Both the position numbers and the translations under genes were made by a program. The notes under the pieces are model-generated. The model was not told the origin of the DNA. It saw nothing but the letters and a program-made list of their open reading frames with translations, and ran no database searches. Source: Candidatus Hydrogenisulfobacillus filiaventi (lineage in GTDB: Bacteria; Bacillota; Sulfobacillia; Sulfobacillales; R501). Taken from it: DNA of 64,000 nt. Positions 18,541 through 27,790 of the stretch are shown here, piece by piece. The DNA lies in assembly GCA_902809825.1 (NCBI GenBank), contig LR778114.1, positions 1,984,001 through 2,048,000 on the forward strand, in the 5' to 3' direction. How positions within the stretch are numbered: the first letter of the stretch is position 1; every line of letters begins with the position of its first letter.

Positions 18541-19572
18541 TTACCGCCGGTTGCGCCGGCGCAGGGCCGCTAGGTGATGGGGATCGTCCAGCACAATCCC
18601 GGTGCCCTTGACCACCGTCAGCAGGGGATCGTCCGCCTGGTGCACCGGCATGCCCGTCTCGGCGCTGACCAGCTTATCGAAATTCCGCAGCAGGGACCCG
18701 CCGCCGGTCATGACGATGCCGCGGTCCATGATGTCGGCCGCCAGTTCGGGCGGGGTCTTCTCCAGGGTGGCCTTGATGGCCTCGACGATGGTGTTGACGG
18801 TCTCGAACAGCGCCCGCTGGATCTCGGTGGAGGTGACCTTGAGGGTCTTGGGCAGGCCGGTGACCAGGTCGCGACCGCGCACATCCATGGTTTCCTCGGT
18901 CTCGGGCGGGAAGGCCGAACCGATGGTCATCTTGATTTCCTCGGCCGTACGCTCCCCGATCATCATGTTGTACGTACGTTTGATGTGGTTGACAATGGCC
19001 TCGTCCATCTCATCCCCGGCCACCCGGATCGACCGCGAGGTGACGATCCCGTCCAGCGAAATGATGGCCACCTCGCAGGTTCCGCCCCCTACATCGACGA
19101 TCATGTTGCCGGTGGGCTCGTTCACCGGCAGCGCCGCCCCGATGGCCGCCGCCATCGGCTCCTCGATCACCAGCGCCTCCCGCGCCCCCGCCTGCAGCAC
19201 CGCTTCCTTGACCGCCCGTTCCTCCACCCCCGTCACCCCGGACGGCACCCCGATCACCACCAGGGGATGGAAGAGGTGCATATTGGGGACGGCCTTGCGG
19301 ATGAAATGCTGCAACATCGTCTGGGTGGCATCGAAGTCGGCGATGACGCCGTCCTTGAGGGGCCGCACCGCGTGGATATGCCCGGGGGTGCGTCCCACCA
19401 TCTGCTTGGCCTCCTGCCCTACGGCGATGATCTCGCCCGTCATCTGGTCGAGCGCCACCACCGAGGGCTCCTGCAGGACAATCCCCTTGCCCTTGACATA
19501 CACCACGGTATTGGCGGTGCCGAGGTCAATCCCCATGTCCTTGGCGAACGCTCCATACAGGTAACGCAACAT
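18541..19572 (-). CDS. mreB: Rod shape-determining actin homologue MreB
   Basis: The 343-residue protein has the actin-fold motifs: phosphate 1 ([10 protein letters not shown] at 13-22), phosphate 2 ([16 protein letters not shown]) and the adenosine loop ([11 protein letters not shown]). It forms membrane filaments that guide lateral wall synthesis. The ATG at 19572 starts [16 protein letters not shown], typical of the family, with a GGGGGGAG site 13 bp upstream. Gene order radC-mreB-mreC-mreD-min is the classic Bacillota arrangement. Confidence 0.97.
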   Translation of the reverse strand: MLRYLYGAFAKDMGIDLGTANTVVYVKGKGIVLQEPSVVALDQMTGEIIAVGQEAKQMVGRTPGHIHAVRPLKDGVIADFDATQTMLQHFIRKAVPNMHLFHPLVVIGVPSGVTGVEERAVKEAVLQAGAREALVIEEPMAAAIGAALPVNEPTGNMIVDVGGGTCEVAIISLDGIVTSRSIRVAGDEMDEAIVNHIKRTYNMMIGERTAEEIKMTIGSAFPPETEETMDVRGRDLVTGLPKTLKVTSTEIQRALFETVNTIVEAIKATLEKTPPELAADIMDRGIVMTGGGSLLRNFDKLVSAETGMPVHQADDPLLTVVKGTGIVLDDPHHLAALRRRNRR

Positions 19573-19603
19573 CTGCCCGCTAGCTCCCCCCGCGTTGGTC
19601 TCC

Positions 19604-20290
19604 CTAATCCCAGTCGCCGGCCTCGCCGGGGGCGAACCGGCGCACGCTGACGTGCCCCCCGGCGGCCACCACAATATGATCCAGCACCGGGATGCCCAGC
19701 ACCCGGCCCGCCAGCACCAGGCGCCGGGTCAGGGCCAGGTCCTCCGGACTGGGCAGCGGATCCCCGCTGGGATGGTTGTGCACCACCACCACCGCCGCCG
19801 CCGAACGCCCCACCGCCCGCCGGAACAGCTCGCGGGGGAATACCTCCACCGTATCGAGCCCGCCCCGGAACACCACCTCGGCTGCCAGTACCCGATGCTT
19901 GGTGTTCAGACTGATGACCCGGAACTCCTCCTGGTCCAGAAACGCCATGTCATCCACGAGGCGCACGACATCCTCAGGGGTGCGCACCTCGGGCGGGGCC
20001 GGCACCGCTTGCCGCACCCGGCGGCCGATGTCGAGGGCCGCCGCCAGCAACGCCGCCTTGGCCGGCCCCAGCCCCTCCACCCCCAGGAGTTCCTGCGGAC
20101 GTCGCCGGGCCAGGGCCGCCCATCCTTCCGCCAGCAGCCGTTCCGCGATCACGTGCACCGGGTGGCCGGCGGTGCCGCTCCCCAACAGCACCGCCAACAG
20201 CTCATGGTCGGCCAGGGCCTCCGGCCCCAGCCGCAACAACCGTTCCCGCGGCCGGTCGGCGGCCGGCAGCGCCTTGATTCCGCCCCTCAT
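19604..20290 (-). CDS. radC: RadC-family JAB metalloprotein
   Basis: The 228-residue protein has an N-terminal helix-hairpin-helix ([16 protein letters not shown]) and a JAMM domain with the zinc motif [18 protein letters not shown]. The old DNA-repair role is unproven; the JAMM fold suggests a peptidase or deubiquitinase-like activity. It overlaps maf by 4 bp upstream and is followed by mreB. Confidence 0.95.
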   Translation of the reverse strand: MRGGIKALPAADRPRERLLRLGPEALADHELLAVLLGSGTAGHPVHVIAERLLAEGWAALARRRPQELLGVEGLGPAKAALLAAALDIGRRVRQAVPAPPEVRTPEDVVRLVDDMAFLDQEEFRVISLNTKHRVLAAEVVFRGGLDTVEVFPRELFRRAVGRSAAAVVVVHNHPSGDPLPSPEDLALTRRLVLAGRVLGIPVLDHIVVAAGGHVSVRRFAPGEAGDWD

Positions 20291-20919
20291 CCACGCCTCC
20301 GCACTGCCAGCACGTGGGGGCGCTGGGCCAGGGCCAGCAGCTCCTGCGTGACGTCGAGCGGCAGCCCGATGACGGTTTCCACGTTGCCCCGCAAAGCCGT
20401 CACCCAGGCGCCGGCCCGTCCCTGCACAGCGTAGGCGCCCGCCTTGCCCACCGGCTCGCCGCCGGCCACGTACTCCTCAATCTCCAACGGCGACAACGTC
20501 CGGAACGTCACCGCCGCCACCGCCACCCGTACCCAGCCCTGCCCGCTGCCGTAATCCCAGAGGGCCACCCCGGTGTAGACCTGGTGGGTGCGGCCCGACA
20601 GCAGGCGCAGCATAGCCCGTGCTTCAGCCGCATCGGCGGGCTTACCCAGGATGTCGCCCGCCGCCGCCACCACCGTGTCAGCGCCCAGCGTCCAGGTGCC
20701 GGGCTGGGCCAGGCGTTCCCCCACCGTCACCGCCTTCATCGCCGCCAGCCGGCGCACCAGCGCCCACGGCCGCTCACCGGGCCGGGGCATCTCGTCCACC
20801 TCCGCCGCCTCCACCGTGAACGGACGCCCCAACTGTGACAGCAGGGCCCGCCGGCGCGGCGAACCCGAAGCCAACACCAGCCGCAACAAGGGTGTCGATC
20901 GACGGTTCCTCGCCATCAT
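20287..20919 (-). CDS. maf: Maf-family nucleoside triphosphate pyrophosphatase
   Basis: The protein of about 210 residues has the Maf start LVLASGSPRRRALLSQLG, the substrate motif GADTVV and the region KAGAYAVQGRAG. It hydrolyses dTTP/UTP or modified nucleotides and is linked to septum control in Bacillus. The start is uncertain: GTG 20934, ATG 20919 or ATG 20916. The GTG has no properly spaced site, so 20919 is given. It overlaps radC by 4 bp, and the DUF4321-type gene ends just upstream. Confidence 0.93.
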   Translation of the reverse strand: MMARNRRSTPLLRLVLASGSPRRRALLSQLGRPFTVEAAEVDEMPRPGERPWALVRRLAAMKAVTVGERLAQPGTWTLGADTVVAAAGDILGKPADAAEARAMLRLLSGRTHQVYTGVALWDYGSGQGWVRVAVAAVTFRTLSPLEIEEYVAGGEPVGKAGAYAVQGRAGAWVTALRGNVETVIGLPLDVTQELLALAQRPHVLAVRRRG

Positions 20920-20937
20920 GCCCCCGTCGCCCACTTC

Positions 20938-21201
20938 CTAGGCCCGGCGCAGGTACCAGGCCAATCCCCCCAGCATACCGACCAGGCCCATCAGGTTGAC
21001 CTGCAGCCAGCCTCCCAGCTGGATGCCGAGGATGCCGGCCGAGAGCGTCCAGGGACGGCCGTCCGGGCTGCCCAGGGCCAGCACGTCACGCCCCAGCACC
21101 GCCCACAATGGCATCAGCAGCCGGCCGATCACGTCCCCGGCCACTGCTCCCACCAGGATAAAAAGCAGCGCCACCCCGAAACTGCCCGACCGCTTGCGCA
21201 T
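20938..21201 (-). CDS. DUF4321-like small membrane protein
   Basis: The 87-residue protein has two or three membrane segments (VALLFILVGAVAGDVIGRLL, LGIQLGGWLQVNLMGLVGML). Position and pattern match the DUF4321 family, often found before maf/radC in Bacillota. The ATG at 21201 has GGGGGGAGAGG upstream; the longer frame is not supported. It is the first gene of the run leading to maf-radC-mreBCD. Function is unknown. Confidence 0.72.
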   Translation of the reverse strand: MRKRSGSFGVALLFILVGAVAGDVIGRLLMPLWAVLGRDVLALGSPDGRPWTLSAGILGIQLGGWLQVNLMGLVGMLGGLAWYLRRA

Positions 21202-21287
21202 GGAAGCCTCTCCCCCCGGGGACCATGGCCCGCACCGAAAACCCGGCGCCGTGCCGGTCGCCGGGGATCCCAGGCCATGTCCCGTCC

Positions 21288-21317
21288 AGCATACCATCCC
21301 CCTTTTCTCGAGGGCAA
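21288..21317 (-). promoter_or_regulatory. Candidate sigma-A promoter of the maf-radC-mre run
   Basis: On the minus strand TTGCCC (21312-21317) is followed after 18 bp by TATGCT (21288-21293), 87 bp before the DUF4321-type start. Spacing is acceptable and both boxes match four of six consensus bases. Confidence 0.4.
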
Positions 21318-21339
21318 TCGGCGGATCCTGGCAGGATTT

Positions 21340-22632
21340 TCACCCGGATGCCCGCCGGAAGGCGGCGGAGTCCTGCGGGCCGGGGAGCCCCTGCGCCTTG
21401 AGGCCGGCCATGAGAGCCAGGGATCCCGTCACCAGCAACCCTTCCCCGGGGCCCAGCCGTTCCCGGGCCCGGGCCACCGCCTGCAGGGGATCCGGTTCCA
21501 CGCTGATGGGCACCGTAAACCCCCGCTCGCGCAGCCCCGCGGCCACCGCCGCCGGGTCGGTCCCCCGCTCCCCCGGCACGCGGGTCACCACCACCCCGGC
21601 GGCCAGCGGCGCCAAGGCAGTGGCCATAGCCAGCGCCGGCTTGTCGTTGAGGGCGGCGAACACCAGCTGCCAGCGCCGGCCGGCCCACGGCGGCTGGCGC
21701 AGGGAGCGGGCCAGGCCGGCGGCCCCGTGCAGGTTGTGCGCCCCGTCCAGCACGATCAGGGGATCCCGCGACACCACCTCGAAACGGCCTGGCCATTCCA
21801 CTGTAGACAGGGCCTCCCGCGCCCGCCCCGGATCGGCCCATCCTGCCGCCGCCAGCTCCTCCACCGCCGTCCAGGCCGTGCGCAGGTTATCCAGCTGGTA
21901 GGCCCCCAATAGCGGCACCCGCACCGTGCTGCCGTCGGGGAACTGCAGGTAGGTCCCCTCCTGATCGCTGCCTCCCGGCCAGGCCACCGCCTCCCGCACC
22001 GGCACCCCGGCCTCGGCCGCCCGCGCCCGCACCACCGCTGCCGCTTCCGGATAGGGCTGCCCGGCCAGCACCAGGCGGCTGCCCGGTTTCAGGATGCCCG
22101 CCTTTTCCCCCGCGATGGCGGTGATGGTATGCCCCAGGCGGTCCATGTGGTCGAAGGCGATGGGAGTGATCACGGTCAGGAGCGGCGGAGGGACCACATT
22201 GGTGGCATCCCACCGGCCGCCCAGCCCCACCTCCACCACCGCCACGTCTACCGCCAGCCGGCGGAAGGCCAGGAAAGCCAGGGCGGTCACGGCCTCGAAA
22301 AAGCTGGGCACGTCCGCGAGCCCGGCGCCGGCTTCCTCCACCTCGGCCCCCAGCAGGTCCCAGAGCCGGGGCTCCAGGGGCCGCTCCCCGATTTGGACCC
22401 GCTGGTTGATGGCCCCCAGGTCGGGGGAGACGGTCATCCCCACCCGCCAGCCCTGCCCGCGCAGAGCGGCCGCAATCATGGCCACGGTGGACCCTTTGCC
22501 GTTAGTGCCGGCGACATGAATCACCGGGCAGGCCCGCTCCGGGTGGCCCAGCCGTTCCATCAGTGCCTGCATACGCTCCAGCCCGGGCTTGATGCGGTTG
22601 GGCTCGCGGCCGCCCCACCAGGTCTCCTTCAA
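21340..22632 (-). CDS. folC: Folylpolyglutamate/dihydrofolate synthase
   Basis: The 430-residue Mur-ligase-type enzyme adds glutamate to folates. The P-loop is VAGTNGKGSTVAM (41-53), followed by TVSPDLGAINQRVQI, FEAVTALAF, VGLGGRWDATNV and LDGAHNLHGAAGL. The TTG start overlaps the valS stop (TTGA) and has GGAGGAG six bases upstream, so translation is coupled to valS, a common Bacillota pair. Confidence 0.96.
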   Translation of the reverse strand: MKETWWGGREPNRIKPGLERMQALMERLGHPERACPVIHVAGTNGKGSTVAMIAAALRGQGWRVGMTVSPDLGAINQRVQIGERPLEPRLWDLLGAEVEEAGAGLADVPSFFEAVTALAFLAFRRLAVDVAVVEVGLGGRWDATNVVPPPLLTVITPIAFDHMDRLGHTITAIAGEKAGILKPGSRLVLAGQPYPEAAAVVRARAAEAGVPVREAVAWPGGSDQEGTYLQFPDGSTVRVPLLGAYQLDNLRTAWTAVEELAAAGWADPGRAREALSTVEWPGRFEVVSRDPLIVLDGAHNLHGAAGLARSLRQPPWAGRRWQLVFAALNDKPALAMATALAPLAAGVVVTRVPGERGTDPAAVAAGLRERGFTVPISVEPDPLQAVARARERLGPGEGLLVTGSLALMAGLKAQGLPGPQDSAAFRRASG

Positions 22633-25268
22633 CCCAGCTCCTCCAATCGTGCCGCTAGGCGGGCCAGACGGGCGGCCACCTCTTCGGCCTGCCGGGCAGT
22701 GGCTTCCACCACGTCCGCCGGGGCCCGGTCCAGGAACCCGCGGTCGGCCAGCCGCCGTTGCACCCGTTCCTGCTCGGCCCGCGCTTCGGCCAGCAGCTTG
22801 CCCAGCCGCCGCCGTTCCTGCTCGATGTCCACCACCCCCAGCAGGGGCACGTAGACCGGGCCCCCCAACGTAACGCCGGAAATGGCGGGCTCAGGCCGCC
22901 GCCAGGTCTGGCCCGGCTCCACCACCTCCAGGTGCTCCACCCGGGCCAGCAGGCGGACCGATTCAGCCTCCCGCCGCCACACGCGCGCCGCCTCGCCATC
23001 CTCGGCCACCGCCACCGCGTCCACCGCCTGGGAGGGCGGCAGCTTCAGCTCCGCCCGCAGGTTGCGTAGGGTGCGGATCAGGTCCTGTACCAGCCGCATC
23101 TCCGCTTCCGCCGCCTCATCCTCCCCCGCCGCCTGCGGCCAGGGGGCCACCATCAGGCTTTCCCCTGCGTGCGGCAGGGCCTGCCACAACTCCTCGGTCA
23201 GGAAGGGCATGAAGGGATGGAGGAGGGCCAGGGCCTCCCGGGCCACCCCCACCAGGGTAGCGAGGGCGGCGTCGCGGTCGGGCCCGGAGGTCTTAAGACG
23301 CCGCTTGGCCAGCTCAATGTACCAGTCGCAGTACTCGTCCCAGAGGAAGTCATAGATGGCGCGGGCCGCCTCACCGAACTCGAAGCGGTCCAGGTAGTCG
23401 CCCACCGCCGCCACCGTACGGGCCAGGCGGGACCGGATCCAGCGGTCGGCGGGGGACAGGACCACGGGCAGGTCCTCCTCCAGCCGCCGGCGGTCCTCCT
23501 CCTCGAGGTTCAGGCGCACGAAGCGCACCGCATTATAGACCTTGTTGGCGAAACGGGCCGCGGCCTCGATCCGCTCCTCGCTGTAGCGGAGGTCATTGCC
23601 GGGGGTGGTCCCCATGACCAGGCCCATGCGCAGGGCGTCGGCCCCATACGCCTCCACCACCTGCAGCGGGTCGACGCCGTTGCCCAGGGACTTTGACATC
23701 TTTCGGCCCTCGCGGTCGCGGATGAGCCCGTGCAGCAGGACGACCGAGAACGGCCGCTGGCCGGTGAAGTGGATCCCCTGCATGATCATGCGCGCGACCC
23801 AGAAGAAGATGATGTCGTAGCCGGTGGAGAGCACCGAGGTGGGGTAGTAGCGGCTGAAGTCGGGGGTGATGTCGGGCCAGCCCAGGGTGGAAAAGGGCCA
23901 GAGCGCGGAGGAGAACCAAGTGTCGAGCACGTCCTCGTCCTGGTGCACCGGCCCCCCGCAGCGGGGGCAGGCCTCGGGGGCGGTGCGGGCTACGGTCACC
24001 TCCCCGCAGGCGTCGCAGTAGTAGGCAGGGATGCGGTGCCCCCACCAGAGCTGGCGGGAGATGCACCAATCGTGGATGTTGGTCATCCAGTTGAGGTAGA
24101 CCTTAGCGAAGCGCTCGGGGACGAAGCGCACCGCCCCTGTGCGCACGGCCTCCAGGGCGGGGCCCGCCAGGGGCGCGATGCGGACAAACCACTGCCGGGA
24201 CAGCAGCGGCTCGATGATGGTGCCGCACTTCTCGCAATGGCCCACGGCGTGGGTAATGGGTTCCTCCGCCACCACCAGCCCTTGGTGGCGGAGGTCTTCC
24301 AACACCAGCTCGCGGGCCTCCTCCCGGGTCAATCCCTGATAACGGGCTCCCGCCTCGGCGGTCATGCGCCCGTCTTCCCCGATGACCTTCACGGCCGGCA
24401 GGCTGTGCCGCTGCCCGATGGCGAAGTCGTTGGGGTCATGGGCCGGAGTGACCTTGACCGCCCCGGTCCCGTATTCCGGATCCACCGCCCGGTCGGCGAC
24501 GATGGGCACCGGCCGCTCCACCAGCGGCACCACGGCGGTGCGGCCGATGAAGTCGCGCCAACGCGGGTCGTCCGGATGCACGGCCACCGCCGTGTCGCCC
24601 AGCAGGGTCTCGGGACGGGTGGTGGCGACGGCAATGAAGCGGCCGCTGCCGTCGGCCAGGGGATAGCGGATGGTGGTCAGGCTGCCCGGCTCCTCGATGT
24701 GTTCCACTTCGATATCGGACAGCGCCGTGCCGCAGGAGACGCACCAGTTGGTGATGTAATCCCCGCGGTAGATGAGCCCCTCCTCCCACAGGCGCACGAA
24801 GACCTCCACCACCGCCTTGGACAGGCCTTCATCCAGCGTGAAGCGCAGGCGGTCCCAGTCCACCGACACGCCCAGCTTCTTCAACTGCTCCAGGATGATG
24901 CCGCCGTACCGCTCCCGCCAGGCCCAGGCCTCCTCCAGGAACGCCTCCCGGCCCATCTCCCGCCGGTCCCGGCCCTGGCTGCGCAGGAGCTCCTCCACCT
25001 TCATCTGGGTGTGGATGCCGGCGTGGTCAGTGCCGGGCACCCACAAGGTGTCGTCCCCCTTCATGCGATGGTAGCGGACCAGAATGTCCTGCCAGGTGCT
25101 GTTCAGGGCGTGGCCGAGGTGCAGCACGCCGGTGACGTTGGGCGGCGGCAGGACCACACTGAACACCGGGCCCGAGCCGCGGGGCCGGAAGTAGCCGCGC
25201 TCCATCCAGAACCGGTACCAGCGATCCTCCACCGCATGATGGTCGTAACGCGATGCCAGCTCCGCCAT
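22629..25268 (-). CDS. valS: Valyl-tRNA synthetase
   Basis: The 879-residue class I synthetase has the HIGH motif in PPPNVTGVLHLGHA, the KMSKS motif in REGRKMSKSLGNG, the zinc-like CxxC pairs (CEKCG; CDAC with CPRCG), an editing domain (GTGAVKVTPAHDPNDF) and the C-terminal coiled coil (LEELG end). The ATG at 25268 has GAGGAGGAGG ten bases upstream. A T-box leader precedes it, so expression should follow the charging state of tRNA-Val. Confidence 0.98.
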   Translation of the reverse strand: MAELASRYDHHAVEDRWYRFWMERGYFRPRGSGPVFSVVLPPPNVTGVLHLGHALNSTWQDILVRYHRMKGDDTLWVPGTDHAGIHTQMKVEELLRSQGRDRREMGREAFLEEAWAWRERYGGIILEQLKKLGVSVDWDRLRFTLDEGLSKAVVEVFVRLWEEGLIYRGDYITNWCVSCGTALSDIEVEHIEEPGSLTTIRYPLADGSGRFIAVATTRPETLLGDTAVAVHPDDPRWRDFIGRTAVVPLVERPVPIVADRAVDPEYGTGAVKVTPAHDPNDFAIGQRHSLPAVKVIGEDGRMTAEAGARYQGLTREEARELVLEDLRHQGLVVAEEPITHAVGHCEKCGTIIEPLLSRQWFVRIAPLAGPALEAVRTGAVRFVPERFAKVYLNWMTNIHDWCISRQLWWGHRIPAYYCDACGEVTVARTAPEACPRCGGPVHQDEDVLDTWFSSALWPFSTLGWPDITPDFSRYYPTSVLSTGYDIIFFWVARMIMQGIHFTGQRPFSVVLLHGLIRDREGRKMSKSLGNGVDPLQVVEAYGADALRMGLVMGTTPGNDLRYSEERIEAAARFANKVYNAVRFVRLNLEEEDRRRLEEDLPVVLSPADRWIRSRLARTVAAVGDYLDRFEFGEAARAIYDFLWDEYCDWYIELAKRRLKTSGPDRDAALATLVGVAREALALLHPFMPFLTEELWQALPHAGESLMVAPWPQAAGEDEAAEAEMRLVQDLIRTLRNLRAELKLPPSQAVDAVAVAEDGEAARVWRREAESVRLLARVEHLEVVEPGQTWRRPEPAISGVTLGGPVYVPLLGVVDIEQERRRLGKLLAEARAEQERVQRRLADRGFLDRAPADVVEATARQAEEVAARLARLAARLEELG

Positions 25269-25284
25269 CCGCGTCCCGTCCTCC

Positions 25285-25520
25285 TCCTCATAAAAAAACA
25301 GCAAGCCCGTTCGCGAAGGGCGAAAGGACTTGCTTCCGCGGTGCCACCTTGCTTCCCCGCCCGGGCGGGGCACTCGGGCGGCGCTAACGGGCCGCCACCC
25401 GGGGCATCCTCCAAGGTCACCCGCGGGATCCCGCCGCCGGCTTTCACCCGTCCCGGCTCGCTGTAGGACAGGAACCCCCCGCTTCACCTTGTCATCGGCG
25501 CCCGCTTGCACCCGGACCCG
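25285..25520 (-). promoter_or_regulatory. T-box riboswitch of valS
   Basis: The leader carries the T-box sequence AAGGTGGCACCGCG (25337-25350), almost identical to the AGGGTGGNACCGCG consensus that pairs with the tRNA acceptor end. It is followed by a terminator: AGCAAG (25300-25305) pairs with CTTGCT (25329-25334) and seven Ts follow (25292-25298). Upstream, the segment AGCGAGCCGG...GTGAAAGCCGG resembles the stem I AG-bulge region. A GTG at 25418-25420 in the 3' side of stem I could be the Val specifier, but this is tentative. Uncharged tRNA-Val should favour the antiterminator. Confidence 0.92.
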
Positions 25521-25565
25521 GGTCAATGCCCGGGGGAACCGGGCCGGCCGAGACGGCAGCCGACC

Positions 25566-25832
25566 CTAGTCCTCCACCATGGCCAAAATGTCGTCGGAGG
25601 ACAGGATGAGGTGGTCCTCGTTGCCAATCTTGATCTCCGTCCCGGCAAACTTGGCAAAGAGAACCTTCTGGCCTTCCTTGACCTTGATGTCTTCGCTGTC
25701 GCCCACGGCTACCACGAGACCGGTCTGAGGCTTGTCCTTGGCGGTGTCAGGAATGTAGATCCCGCTTTGCGTGCGCTCCTGCTCCTGCACCAACTTGACC
25801 AGAACACGATCTCCAAGCGGTCGTACCTGCAT
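25566..25832 (-). CDS. groES: Co-chaperonin GroES
   Basis: The 88-residue protein matches GroES from MQVRPLGDRVLVKLV through the mobile loop (QERTQSGIYIPDTAKDKPQTG) to the end HLILSSDDILAMVED. It caps GroEL. The ribosome site GAGGAGGA is well placed. Unusually no groEL follows: the next minus-strand gene is the valS leader. A consensus promoter lies upstream and no CIRCE element is visible. Confidence 0.97.
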   Translation of the reverse strand: MQVRPLGDRVLVKLVQEQERTQSGIYIPDTAKDKPQTGLVVAVGDSEDIKVKEGQKVLFAKFAGTEIKIGNEDHLILSSDDILAMVED

Positions 25833-25866
25833 CGCTTTGTCCTCCTCAAACGTCTAGGGGCGTCGT

Positions 25867-25880
25867 CGGGGATATCCCCG
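25867..25880. promoter_or_regulatory. 14-bp perfect palindrome in the groES leader
   Basis: CGGGGATATCCCCG reads the same on both strands and lies between the groES promoter and start, about 35 bp before the ATG. It could be an operator or an RNA hairpin in the 5' leader. It is not CIRCE (TTAGCACTC-N9-GAGTGCTAA). Confidence 0.4.
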
Positions 25881-25958
25881 CGTATGCCATGCCGGTATGC
25901 AGGAAGCCAGGGCCGCCCCCTCTTGGCCCTGCTGGTAATCCGGTACAGGCCACTAACC

Positions 25959-25986
25959 ATTATATGCGCGACCGGGGGGCTGTCAA
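25959..25986 (-). promoter_or_regulatory. Consensus sigma-A promoter of groES
   Basis: On the minus strand a perfect TTGACA (25981-25986) is followed after 16 bp by a perfect TATAAT (25959-25964). Such a match is rare in this GC-rich sequence. The start site would be near 25952, giving a leader of about 120 bases with the 14-bp palindrome. Confidence 0.82.
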
Positions 25987-26058
25987 TGAAACCGGCCCGG
26001 GCAGGGCTCACCGCCGGCCCCCCGTCATAAGCTGTCCCGGAAGGAGGTTTCGGATGCC

Positions 26059-26958
26059 TTGCCCCAGCCCTTTGCCCGTGCCCGCTGGGGGCTGCTGGCC
26101 GCCCTCGGCGCCCTGACCGCCGCCGGTTGCGGGGCCCCGCCCCCGACTCCGCCATCCCTGACCGTCTACCTGCCCGCCGGCCCGCCGGCCGCCGGCTGGC
26201 TGCCCCTGTACCTGGCCGCATCCGGCCCCGCCGGACCGGCGTGGCAATGGCGGCAGGGTCCCCCGCCGGCCCGCCCCCCCGGTAGCTGGCTGGCGGTGAT
26301 GCGGCCGGCCGCCGCCCTGCCGGCCCCGGTGGTGGGTTACCTGAGCGAACGCAGCGGCGCCACCCTTCTGGGCCCGGCCCCGGCCTGGGAGCTCGGCTTC
26401 CGCTGGACGGCCCTGCGCGAGCTGCCGCTGGCCACCGCCGGCATCGACCCCTTCACCCGTGCCCTCCTGGAAGGGGTCCTGCGCGAACACGCCGTGCGGG
26501 CGCGTCTGGTGGAGACCCTGCCCCCCGCTGCCGCGCCCCGTCTGCTGCGGAACGGCCATTTGCCCTGGGTCCTGGTGCCCCTGACCGCTATCCCCGCCTT
26601 CGCCCCGGCGCGGGTGCTCACCTACCTGGGCGCCTCCACCGGCCCGGCCCCGGCCTGGGTCCTGGTGGGCCACGGCCCGGAACTGCCCGCCGCCCTGGCC
26701 CGCATCAACCGCGCCCTGACCACCCTGCGCGCCGAGCCGCCGGCGCGGGTGGCCCGCCGGGTGGCGGCCGCCTATCATGAGGCCCCGGCCGCCGTGACCG
26801 GCTGGGTGGCCGCCGGCCTGGCCCTGGGGGTCTGGCCCCGCCTCACTTACCCCTTTCCCGCCCCCTACCGGCGGACCCTGGAGTTGCTGCACCAGGCCCC
26901 TGCCGTCCCGCCCCTCAACCCGGCCCCCGCGGCCCGTGCCCTGGAGATGTGGCCCTAG
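26059..26958 (+). CDS. Lipoprotein, possible substrate-binding protein
   Basis: The 299-residue protein starts at TTG with AAGGAGG 11 bases upstream. The signal peptide ends in the lipobox LTAAGC (cysteine near 24). The opening LTVYLPAGPPAAGWLPLYLA and the layout of the mature part weakly resemble SsuA/ThiY-type (NMT1-like) binding proteins. No permease or ATPase gene lies nearby, so an ABC role is not supported by context. Pro and Ala content is very high. It ends on a CTAG shared with the convergent GNAT gene. Confidence 0.6.
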   Translation: MPQPFARARWGLLAALGALTAAGCGAPPPTPPSLTVYLPAGPPAAGWLPLYLAASGPAGPAWQWRQGPPPARPPGSWLAVMRPAAALPAPVVGYLSERSGATLLGPAPAWELGFRWTALRELPLATAGIDPFTRALLEGVLREHAVRARLVETLPPAAAPRLLRNGHLPWVLVPLTAIPAFAPARVLTYLGASTGPAPAWVLVGHGPELPAALARINRALTTLRAEPPARVARRVAAAYHEAPAAVTGWVAAGLALGVWPRLTYPFPAPYRRTLELLHQAPAVPPLNPAPAARALEMWP

Positions 26959-27488
26959 CCGGCCCGGAAGGCCTCCCGGCGCAGCTCCATCAGGATGAGG
27001 GGCGGCCCCGGCAGGCGCTGCCCGGGCAGGAGTCGGCCCACCGGTCGGAATCCGAGCCGCGCGTAAACCGCCAGCGCCCGCTGGTTGGAGGCGTGCACGC
27101 GCAGATAGACCCGGCGCAGGCTTAACGGCCCGAAGGCCAGCCCCAGCAGCTCCCGGATGGCCGCGGTGCCATATCCCTGCCCCCAGCGGCTGCGATCCCC
27201 GATGGTCACCTGCAACTCCGCCTCGCGCCGCCGCCAGCTGATGTGCTTCAGCATAATGTCCCCCAACAGGCGGCCGGCTTCATCCGCGATGGCAAAGGCC
27301 GCCAGGTGCCGGTCGCGCCGCGCCTGCTCCCACCAGCGCACCGCCTCCGCTTGGCCGGCATGAAACTTCTTGCCCGCCAGCGCCACGATTTCGGGGTCGT
27401 TGTCCCACGCCACCAGTTGAGGCATATCCTCCCGCGCCAGGGGACGCAATGGCCCCTCCATCGCTTTCAGCTGACGCAGCAAATGCAT
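26955..27488 (-). CDS. GNAT-family acetyltransferase (RimJ/RimL-like)
   Basis: The 177-residue protein has the GNAT order: an early PLRPLAREDMPQLVAWDND, the acetyl-CoA loop RSRWGQGYGTAAIRELL (motif A R-x-x-G-x-G/A), then VYLRVHASNQRALAVYARLGF. It probably acetylates an amine, possibly a protein N-terminus or a small molecule. The ATG at 27488 has a distant GGGGAG; an ATG nine codons later is possible. Its stop overlaps the lipoprotein stop (CTAG). Confidence 0.88.
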   Translation of the reverse strand: MHLLRQLKAMEGPLRPLAREDMPQLVAWDNDPEIVALAGKKFHAGQAEAVRWWEQARRDRHLAAFAIADEAGRLLGDIMLKHISWRRREAELQVTIGDRSRWGQGYGTAAIRELLGLAFGPLSLRRVYLRVHASNQRALAVYARLGFRPVGRLLPGQRLPGPPLILMELRREAFRAG

Positions 27489-27790
27489 GAATCCCGCATC
27501 TCCCCGTCCCGTCGTCACGGGCGTCCCGCGAGCGGACGCCGGCATGCTGTTCTTCGACGGGCCGGCAGGTTTCCCTGCCGTATTCTCCTGGGCGGGCTGC
27601 CAGCTTGGGGGCGCGGGACCGTCCCCTGACAGTCCTGCCGCACCCTCCCAGGGGCGAAATCCGGTATGATAGGGCATGCTGCCGCGCGTTGCCGCTCCGG
27701 CCGGCGCGGCCATCCCGTTCCAGGCTACGCGGCCGCAGGGTGCGGCGTGCGGGGCCGGCGCATCAGCGGACAGGCGGAGGGACAACCACC
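27489..27790. other. Divergent 302-bp intergenic region
   Basis: No gene is seen. It holds a 7-bp hairpin with a TTTC loop (CGGCAGG with CCTGCCG near 27562-27579) and, on the plus strand, CGGTATGATA (near 27663) that could be an extended -10 box for the phosphatase gene. No good -35 is present. Confidence 0.3.

Noticed and set aside
25833-25958. CIRCE element for HrcA control of groES
   Set aside because: No TTAGCACTC-N9-GAGTGCTAA or near match is present; the only palindrome is CGGGGATATCCCCG.
26054-26058. ATG at 26054 as start of the lipoprotein
   Set aside because: It is in another frame and gives a Pro/Cys-rich product without a signal peptide. The TTG at 26059 gives a proper lipoprotein signal.
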